DNA from: Promethearchaeota archaeon
GTDB lineage: Archaea; Asgardarchaeota; Lokiarchaeia; Sigyniarchaeales; SOKP01
DNA length: 48,089 nucleotides
NCBI GenBank assembly: GCA_016840085.1
Contig: JAEOTA010000074.1
Span: 1-48,089, forward strand
Reading direction: 5' to 3'
A program made the position numbers and the translations under genes. A model generated the notes under the pieces. The model saw only the letters and a program-made list of their open reading frames with translations, ran no database searches and was not told where the DNA came from. Shown piece after piece: positions 42,585 through 48,089 of the stretch. The first letter of the stretch is position 1. The number at the start of each line of letters is the position of its first letter.

Positions 42585-43738
42585 TTAAAATATTCAATAA
42601 GGATGTTTGAGGAAATATATCTATTCTTCAATATTTTAGTAGATTTTAAAGCAGAAGTCAGATCTTTTTCTTCGATAATGCCGATAATTTCTTCTTCTTT
42701 CTTACCCTTAACACCAACAATACGTGGTATTTTCTTCATTTGGATTAATTTAATCATTGCGTCTTTTCCTGTTCCGTTTATGTAAATTGAAGGAAATTCT
42801 GAAATTTTTTTCATAGCGTATCCAACAATATATCTTGATCTTCGTTTAATTGGAATTCTTTTAATGTCATCTGAATGAAGTATACCTGTAATTTTATCTT
42901 CTAAAACAATTGGAAAGTAAGATCTATTATATAATGTGAAATAATCTTTTATTGCATTAATTATTAATGTATCAAATGGAATAACTCTTTCTGGTTTCCT
43001 TATAATGTCTTTAATTTTGATGTTTGAAAGCTTTATTTGATATAATGTCCAAATATAAGTCTTTCGTGCTGAGGATACAAGAAACATTCCAATTAACACA
43101 AACCACAAGCCATTGAGAGATCGAAAAATTATCATCTGAAAAAACCCAAAAAGTGAAAAAAATTTTCCAAAAAAGAAGCCAACTTTGGATGTAGTTCGAG
43201 TTGCAGATAAAAAATCGTTTCTTTTCTTCCATAAAAAAGCTCTTAATATTCTCCCTCCATCAATTGGAAATGCAGGTATTAGATTAAACATCGCTAAACC
43301 TATATTAGAGATTCCAGAGTAAAAGCAGGTTCCTAAAACGAATGGTGGTAAATTCGCAAATAAAAAAGTGATTAACAATAGATTAGCACCCAATAATAAG
43401 TTTGAAATCGGACCAATTGCGACAATTGTCATTTCACTTTTAGGAGTTTTTGGTTCGTCTAGTATTTGAGAGGATCCTCCAAAGATATCAAGTTCAATGT
43501 GGGATACCTCTAGCCCGTGTCGTTGTGCTATTATTGAATGCATTATCTCGTGTACTAGTATCGAAAATACCATGATTAAACCGTTAATTATACCAAACAA
43601 GAAAAGTTCCCATATTGGTATAGTGTTAGGTATTAAATCGCAATAAAATAATACCGCATGGAATCCAATAAAAACGACTATTAATAAAGTTGAGAAATGG
43701 AGTCTAATTTCAATATCTTTAATTTTTCCTAATTTCAA
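42581..43738 (-). CDS. Site-2 protease (M50) with C-terminal CBS pair
   Basis: Intramembrane zinc metalloprotease. The HExxH is 'HEIMH' (residues 63-67) in transmembrane helix 2, and the third ligand Asp160 lies in 'NLIPAFPIDGGR'. About six transmembrane helices cover 1-225. The rest carries two CBS units ('IIRKPERVIPFDTLIINAIK', 'FPSIYINGTGKDAMIKLIQM') as in SpoIVFB-like archaeal proteases gated by nucleotide binding. Full length at 385 aa. The substrate, probably a membrane-bound regulator, is not evident nearby. Confidence 0.92.
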   Translation of the reverse strand: MKLGKIKDIEIRLHFSTLLIVVFIGFHAVLFYCDLIPNTIPIWELFLFGIINGLIMVFSILVHEIMHSIIAQRHGLEVSHIELDIFGGSSQILDEPKTPKSEMTIVAIGPISNLLLGANLLLITFLFANLPPFVLGTCFYSGISNIGLAMFNLIPAFPIDGGRILRAFLWKKRNDFLSATRTTSKVGFFFGKFFSLFGFFQMIIFRSLNGLWFVLIGMFLVSSARKTYIWTLYQIKLSNIKIKDIIRKPERVIPFDTLIINAIKDYFTLYNRSYFPIVLEDKITGILHSDDIKRIPIKRRSRYIVGYAMKKISEFPSIYINGTGKDAMIKLIQMKKIPRIVGVKGKKEEEIIGIIEEKDLTSALKSTKILKNRYISSNILIEYFN

Positions 43739-43824
43739 AACTGATATCCAAATTTATTATTTTCTCATTAATTATTATTATAATTATCCTTTTATTATTT
43801 GCTCAAAAGAAGTTATACTTTGTT

Positions 43825-43911
43825 CTCATCTTAAATGAAAAAAATGAATTTCTTTATTAATATAAGATGAGTTAAGAATTGCTCTATTTTGAAGAATAAA
43901 TGAATTCATTT
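43825..43911. promoter_or_regulatory. Inverted repeats in the divergent gap upstream of the M50 protease
   Basis: The 43739-44053 gap has no gene. It holds a 9-bp perfect inverted repeat ctcatctta (43825-43833) / taagatgag (43863-43871) and a 14-bp perfect palindrome aaatgaattcattt (43898-43911). Either could be an operator for the divergent protease and membrane-protein genes. Confidence 0.35.
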
Positions 43912-44053
43912 TAAACACTTATTCGGGATTAATTGTTCTTATTATCATTTCAAAATCTAATAAATTTATATAACATTAGGGATATTTTCAAATAAATAGG
44001 TAAAATTTGAAAATTCAAGTGGAAGATCAATATAATTTGTAAGACTTAAATAA

Positions 44054-44470
44054 ATGAATTTTAGTTCAATATTAATAGACATAATATTTTTTTTAGTATT
44101 TTTATTTGTAGGCACGATACTTGTAAAATGGTTAGTGCAAAGAAAAGGATGGGACGATTCATATAAAACAGCATTTATTTTCACTTTAATCTGGAATTCC
44201 ATAGATTTAGGTATAAATTTATTTATGGATTTTTTTTTTGAATATCTTTTTGTGGTAGCCGGATTAAATGTACACATTATTATAATTATTTTTATAATTA
44301 CGAGTATTATTACTTTAAGTATTGTTTTAGTTATTTCCACTTTATTTTTTAAAATTTTATATAAAAGAGAGATTTGGGAGTCATTTGTCGTAGTAATCAT
44401 AAATATACTTATCAAATGGCTTTTAGGATTTCTCCTTTCTCAAATTTATTTAGTGCTACCTTTCGTCTAA
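44054..44470 (+). CDS. Small polytopic membrane protein (138 aa)
   Basis: Four hydrophobic helices ('SILIDIIFFLVFLFVGTILV', 'FIFTLIWNSIDLGINLFMDF', 'IIIIIFIITSIITLSIVLVI', 'VVVIINILIKWLLGFLLS') with small charged loops ('QRKGWDDSYK', 'KREIWES'). The overlapping minus-strand frame is of low complexity and is a shadow. No family recognised. Confidence 0.65.
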   Translation: MNFSSILIDIIFFLVFLFVGTILVKWLVQRKGWDDSYKTAFIFTLIWNSIDLGINLFMDFFFEYLFVVAGLNVHIIIIIFIITSIITLSIVLVISTLFFKILYKREIWESFVVVIINILIKWLLGFLLSQIYLVLPFV

Positions 44471-44531
44471 CTTATTTAATATATACTTTCATATGAACTT
44501 TCGCAACGTAAAAAAGAGAAAGCTACAAAAA

Positions 44532-44654
44532 CTAGACGTAATCAGAAATTTTGATTGATAATATTTCAGGAGTATCATAAGTAGAAACACAGATCATTTT
44601 CCGATCCTTTAAGAAGATCCTCAATTCTTTGGGTCTTTTCAAAATCCTCCATTT
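44532..44654 (-). other. Short protein-like frame of doubtful status in the 44471-44860 gap
   Basis: The minus-strand frame encodes 'RPKELRIFLKDRKMICVSTY' and 'DTPEILSIKISDYV' and stops at 44534-44532, but it has no good start before an internal Met. A second frame from ATG 44652 ('MEDFEKTQRIEDLLKGSEND', 25 aa) overlaps it in +1. This may be a frameshifted micro-gene or the end of a lost gene. The rest of the gap is AT-rich and shows nothing else. Confidence 0.25.
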
Positions 44655-44860
44655 TTAATCCCTATTATAGTTTCTATATAAATAGGATTCTAGAATTTAA
44701 ATTGTCTTTAGATTTTAACTAAAAATTAAAGAAAATAGGATTAAATAAGTTTATAATAATCAACTTTTATTAATTTGTTGATGCTATTTATCTATTTAAT
44801 TAATTTAAATCAATTAAAACTCAGATCTCCTTTATAAGGAAATTATAAAATAGTGATTAA

Positions 44861-45235
44861 GTGAAAGTTAATAAGATACCGATAAGACCAAATAAGATAG
44901 GAATAGATCTAATATTGTGTCCAAAAACAAATTTATATTTACAAGATTTATTTTGTCGTAGATGTCCTTATTTTGAATTCGATAACGAAAAATTTATTCA
45001 GTGTAATTTTACAGGACATAGATATGGTAAGTCAGATCCCGTTAAAGATAGATTAATTAAGGATCTTTCTGATGCATTTATTAGAGAACTTCCAATAAAA
45101 GATAAAAAAAGACCAATGACTAATTTTACAGAGAGGTTAAAAAAGCCTAAATCACCAAAAACTAAAGAAGAATTATTAATGGAAGAACTTTCTCAACATT
45201 TAAAAAAAAAGACTAAGAATTTCCATAATAATTAA
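44861..45235 (+). CDS. Hypothetical protein with a Cys-rich metal-binding N-terminus
   Basis: 124 aa starting with GTG 44861. Residues 20-50 have four Cys ('LCPKTNLYLQDLFCRRCPYF', 'FIQCNF') spaced like a small Fe-S or zinc site. The remainder is charged and helical, with a Lys/Pro-rich linker ('RLKKPKSPKTKEELL'). No known family. Stands alone. Confidence 0.6.
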   Translation: MKVNKIPIRPNKIGIDLILCPKTNLYLQDLFCRRCPYFEFDNEKFIQCNFTGHRYGKSDPVKDRLIKDLSDAFIRELPIKDKKRPMTNFTERLKKPKSPKTKEELLMEELSQHLKKKTKNFHNN

Positions 45236-45386
45236 AGGAAAGACCAGATATTTAACATTTGTAAGATTAAAAATTTTTATAATTATTAAAGAAAAAAAAT
45301 ACATCATTAAATACTGAATTTTAAAAAAAAAAATTTAGTGATTAAATAGAATTTATAAATTTAACTCAAAAAATCTAACAACAGAA

Positions 45387-46091
45387 TTAATAAGGTATTC
45401 CACATTCTTCCAATCGCGCTGCATAAAGAAAATAATTTACCCAATGTAAATCTTCTGGTAGTATTAACTGGTGATCATAATTAAACGATTCCACAAAGGT
45501 TCTTAAATTATTGCATTCAGCACATATCAAAGCTTTCATGTACTCACCAGTATTATTTCTACATTGCACCATTACTAAATATGTCGTCCATGAAGGATAA
45601 TTCATATTCATTATTTCATCACATGTCAAATATGCTTCCTCAGCAACTAATTCCTGAAGAGCCTCTGTCCCGACTGTGATAATGACTGTATCATCCTCTC
45701 CCTCCCCATTATTATCACTTGCCTCTGCCGCTACAACAATTATTATTATAACCACTACAACCACCCATTCAACCCAGCTATAGAGTCCAGCACCAGGAAA
45801 AGTTGGAATTTTACCAAGATCTATGATATCATCTAATTCAAGCTCCAATTTTTTATTAATTCTCTCTATTATTCGTTTTTTATACTTATCTTTAAATAGT
45901 TTAATGAGAGAAATCAGATTATTTAACCGCTTTTTTGCCATTTCTATTAAAAATTTTTCGTTGAATCTGTTTTTGAGATTTATTATTACGCTATTTTTTG
46001 ATTTTTCACCAAGATACACAGCTCGCATTGATTTCCAAAATTTATATTCCTTTCGTAAATAATTATCAAAATTATATTTTTCTAAATTCAA
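45387..46091 (-). CDS. Single-pass membrane protein with a Cys-rich C-terminal domain
   Basis: A strong Shine-Dalgarno, ggagggtga, overlaps the GTG at 46103, which therefore cannot be the start; TTG at 46091, eight bases on, is preferred. The N-terminal ~100 residues are basic and helical. A hydrophobic run 'WVEWVVVVVIIIIVVAAEAS' (about residue 110-130) is a transmembrane helix. An acidic linker follows ('DNNGEGEDD') and then a domain with five Cys ('AYLTCDEIMNM', 'VMVQCRNN', 'ALICAECNN', 'LEECGIPY') that may form disulfides or bind metal. Family unknown. Confidence 0.6.
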   Translation of the reverse strand: MNLEKYNFDNYLRKEYKFWKSMRAVYLGEKSKNSVIINLKNRFNEKFLIEMAKKRLNNLISLIKLFKDKYKKRIIERINKKLELELDDIIDLGKIPTFPGAGLYSWVEWVVVVVIIIIVVAAEASDNNGEGEDDTVIITVGTEALQELVAEEAYLTCDEIMNMNYPSWTTYLVMVQCRNNTGEYMKALICAECNNLRTFVESFNYDHQLILPEDLHWVNYFLYAARLEECGIPY

Positions 46092-46352
46092 AAAATAAAT
46101 CACCCTCCTATATCTTATTTAAAATATATATTAAGTTGTGTAAAAGATACCTATTGGACTAGGCGAATATCATAATGATAAGATAATTAATAAATCTTAT
46201 TGTCATTAAAGTTACAATTAAAAAATAACACCTTACTTTGGTATATTTGGGACTTGTTCACAATACTTTACACGCATTTAATAAAATTTTCTAATGTTGA
46301 GGTTGAGGTCAATGCTGTTCAATAAAATCTGCTATCTTTTCTGTCTTGGGAG

Positions 46353-46766
46353 TCAATTCCCAAAGAATCCATCAAATTTATTCGCATCATAATCCCAATC
46401 TAATATCTCATCTTCTGAATACCGTGAAAAGAATCGTGTCAGGATTGCATATAATTCCTTAGAACATTTCTTTTCTTTTATCAACTGGAAAATTTTCAAA
46501 GTATATTTCTTGATTGGATATAATCCCATAAATATAACCATAACTTCTTCTTCTCCTCTTATTATTTTTTTAGATATTAACTGTAATTGAGAATTGTCTA
46601 AAGTAATTGTTTTAACACTTTCAGAAAATGTGCTTTTGACAGCAGTAAAGAGCGCCCCCATTATTCCCGCTAAAATTGTATCATCAACTTCTATTATATC
46701 ATTTTTTTGATATAATAACACTCCAAGATCTTTAAAAATCCATAAAGCTTTGATATATTTTATCAT
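46353..46766 (-). CDS. Longin/roadblock-like small protein
   Basis: 137 aa with the pattern of Asgard longin/profilin-like sensors: a first strand pair 'ALWIFKDLGVLLYQKN', a helix with 'DDTILAGIMGALFTAVKSTF', then 'SESVKTITLDNSQLQLISKK' and a last strand 'VMVIFMGLYPIKKYTLKIF'. Longin and roadblock domains act as partners or GEF/GAP-like regulators of small GTPases. It lies downstream of a GTPase-like gene and a Cys-rich mini-gene on the same strand, which supports a signalling role. Fold call by pattern only. Confidence 0.6.
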   Translation of the reverse strand: MIKYIKALWIFKDLGVLLYQKNDIIEVDDTILAGIMGALFTAVKSTFSESVKTITLDNSQLQLISKKIIRGEEEVMVIFMGLYPIKKYTLKIFQLIKEKKCSKELYAILTRFFSRYSEDEILDWDYDANKFDGFFGN

Positions 46767-46909
46767 TTGTTTTTAAGTTAGTTAAATTCCAAACCCAATG
46801 CAAGATTTTGATTATTACTATGCAACAAACATTATTTCGAGAATTTCTATTCTTCATTTATTTTTCCCTCTCTTCAAAAAATATAATAACTTTCTTTTTC
46901 TTTTTTTTT

Positions 46910-47080
46910 TTATAAAAAAGGTTTCCACTCCTCTATATTCATTATTTCTTCTTTATTTACAATCTGAACAGGATGACCAGAATGTAATGAATCGAATTTT
47001 TCCAATTGTTCCTTATTCAAATAATCATTTTCAAGAATCGGTATATATTCACGGCACATAAAACATACTTTTACTCGCAT
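46910..47080 (-). CDS. Cys-rich mini-protein (56 aa), paralog of 4080-4247
   Basis: ATG 47080 preceded by ggagaggt encodes 'MRVKVCFMCREYIPILENDY', 'LNKEQLEKFDSLHSGHPVQI' and ends 'EEWKPFL'. A CxxC knuckle near the N-terminus could bind zinc. It is clearly paralogous to the plus-strand frame at 4080, where the same first codon is ATA. It lies 28 bases after the GTPase-like gene and 143 bases before the longin-like gene, all on the minus strand, so the three probably form one transcript. Function unknown. Confidence 0.75.
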   Translation of the reverse strand: MRVKVCFMCREYIPILENDYLNKEQLEKFDSLHSGHPVQIVNKEEIMNIEEWKPFL

Positions 47081-47108
47081 TAATTTTATACCTCTCCTTC
47101 TTTAACAA

Positions 47109-47645
47109 TTAAGCATAACCTTCAAATTTCATTATAGTTCTTGTTAAAAATTCAAACATCTTATCAACATTTTTTCCAGTTTTAGAGGAGCATTCGAAAT
47201 ATTTAAAGAATTTATATTTTTTTGAGATTTTTTTAGCAGATCTTCGAGATATCATTCGTTTTTTAGAGAGATCTAACTTTCCACCAACCATTAATATAGG
47301 GATTTCTTTTTTATCATCAGATAAACTTTCTTTAAATGCTCCTAACCAATCTTCTATATTCCTTAAACTGGAATATTTAGTAATATCATACATAAAAATT
47401 CCTCCTGCTGCCCCTCTTGTAAAAGCGGGGAAAATAAATTTAAAGCTTAACTCAGTTCCAAGGATCCAAATTTGAAGAGTTATTTTAAAAGAATCTATTG
47501 TTAACGTCTTAACTGCAATATCAACACCCATAGGTGGCTTAGTATTCTTATTGAACGTTTCAAGAGCAAATGTACGAATTAATAAAAATTTTCCAACATT
47601 CTTTTCGCCAAAAATACATATTTTGAAGATTAAATCCTTGTTAAT
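47109..47645 (-). CDS. Degenerate small GTPase (Rab-like), probable AUU start
   Basis: The full frame, 178 aa, begins NKDLIFKICIFGEKNVGKFL after the first codon, which is where Asgard Rab-like GTPases begin. No ATG precedes the P-loop. ATT at 47645 lies six bases after gaggtgt (47652-47658), and an in-frame TAG is just upstream. The core is degenerate: the P-loop 'GEKNVGKF' has Phe in place of Ser/Thr, and the G3 region 'IWILGTE' lacks the Asp and the Gly-Gln of DxxGQE. G4 'GGKLD' and G5 'ECSSK' remain. It is probably a pseudo-GTPase, or a gene beginning to decay. Confidence 0.75.
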   Translation of the reverse strand: MNKDLIFKICIFGEKNVGKFLLIRTFALETFNKNTKPPMGVDIAVKTLTIDSFKITLQIWILGTELSFKFIFPAFTRGAAGGIFMYDITKYSSLRNIEDWLGAFKESLSDDKKEIPILMVGGKLDLSKKRMISRRSAKKISKKYKFFKYFECSSKTGKNVDKMFEFLTRTIMKFEGYA

Positions 47646-47786
47646 TTTCTTACACCTCTAATTTTTTAAAAGCTTCCAAGTTTTCTTTTACCTATAGAAT
47701 CTATTAATCATTTCTATTGGCATTTTTTATCTAACTTAAAAGTAAAAGTAAATCCTTATACCTTATTTTATTATAACAGGGGTTTT

Positions 47787-47938
47787 TATAGGTGACCCTA
47801 TAGAAGATCCTATATAACAATAAAATAGTCAAAAATTTTGTATTTAAATCTTTACTTCTTTATTTTTTCTTTAAATAATTTTAGTATTATTGATGATGTG
47901 CGTCATTTTCTATAATAGAAATACTAAAGTGATTAATT
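47787..47938. promoter_or_regulatory. Hairpins in the 47646-48027 gap upstream of the PAS gene
   Basis: The 382-base divergent gap has no frame. It has a perfect hairpin tatagg-tgac-cctata (47787-47802) and a 9-bp inverted repeat tttagtatt (47880-47888) / aatactaaa (47930-47938) about 90 bases before the PAS gene start. Operator or RNA structure; undetermined. Confidence 0.35.
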
Positions 47939-48027
47939 TAATAAAAGATAAATATTATAATTTTATCTTATTTATAGTAAGATTAAAAGCATAAGAATAG
48001 AATTTTAATTTAAGGAGTGTAAAATAA

Positions 48028-48089
48028 ATGTCAGAAGCAACAATTAATGAGGAATTTACTACTAAACTGAAAAATGAGCAATTTCTCTA
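48028..48089 (+). CDS. PAS-type protein, N-terminus only (runs off the window)
   Basis: ATG 48028 follows aaggagtg at normal spacing and encodes 'MSEATINEEFTTKLKNEQFL' before the window ends. This matches the N-terminus of the PAS protein at 2058-2612 ('MSDINTKGEFTTRLRSETFL') in at least ten of twenty positions, so it is a paralog. The PAS domain itself lies outside the window. Confidence 0.6.
   Translation, partial: MSEATINEEFTTKLKNEQFL

Noticed and set aside
43966..44415. Minus-strand 149-aa frame over the small membrane protein
   Set aside because: It consists of Ile/Lys/Asn low-complexity sequence mirroring the hydrophobic helices on the other strand.
46798..47061. Plus-strand 87-aa hydrophobic frame
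   Set aside because: It is antisense to the Cys-rich mini-gene, which has a clear paralog at 4080; the plus frame has no family features.
1..48089. tRNA, rRNA and CRISPR arrays
   Set aside because: Read for T-loop (ttcgaatcc-type) motifs, rRNA-like blocks and regularly spaced repeats; none were found.

Overview
The window looks like a chromosomal segment of an Asgard archaeon of the Lokiarchaeia type. The DNA is very AT-rich, with short AT-rich intergenic gaps. It mixes archaeal metabolism (a polyprenyl diphosphate synthase for ether lipids, a sulfopyruvate decarboxylase-like pair, leaderless-looking starts) with eukaryote-like signature families: a Ras/Rab-type GTPase, a longin/roadblock-like protein, a JAMM (Rpn11-type) peptidase, C2HC zinc fingers, an SDS22-like leucine-rich repeat protein, HEAT and tandem winged-helix modules, and a betagamma-crystallin-like domain. 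No rRNA, tRNA or CRISPR array was found. The species call is inference from gene content.

Layout. 0.1-5.5 kb is accessory: a chimeric frame, two structured intergenic elements, an AbrB-like mini-protein, a PAS protein, a crystallin-like protein, two Cys-rich mini-proteins lacking an ATG, a CBS protein and a ModE-like regulator. 5.6-11.9 kb holds a metallo-beta-lactamase-fold hydrolase, two paralogous membrane PH-domain proteins, a HAD phosphatase and a 908-aa solenoid/winged-helix protein. 12.1-15.6 kb is purine synthesis (purH, guaB) plus a zinc-ribbon protein. 15.9-25.2 kb is a coherent module: two ABC-2 exporters, a condensation-fold acyltransferase, and GbsR/MarR-like regulators, two as fused double-HTH proteins and one split into two genes. 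Three divergent intergenic regions share one sequence box, and one of them contains a 46-bp dyad. 25.2-36.8 kb is mostly ordinary: radical SAM, gamma-glutamyltransferase, a GTPase, prenyl synthase, phosphodiesterase, HEAT-LRR, CoA-transferase, ComDE-like and JAMM-TPR genes. 36.8-42.6 kb is a decay zone with a zinc-finger gene, an internally deleted radical SAM gene, a secreted beta-helix protein cut off from its signal peptide, several gene fragments and two similar transposon-end-like scars. 42.6-48.1 kb carries an M50/CBS protease, small membrane proteins, and a minus-strand cluster of degenerate GTPase, Cys-rich mini-protein and longin-like protein. A PAS gene begins at the right edge.

Main novelties. 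(1) Several genes have no ATG/GTG/TTG where homology and a Shine-Dalgarno sequence put the start, and have AUA or AUU instead. In the clearest case a paralog 43 kb away has ATG at the same codon. (2) The two ends of the window carry paralogous pairs (PAS gene, Cys-rich mini-protein), suggesting a duplicated sensory or signalling cassette. (3) The exporter/acyltransferase/regulator cluster with shared operators looks like a self-regulated export system not obviously described before.
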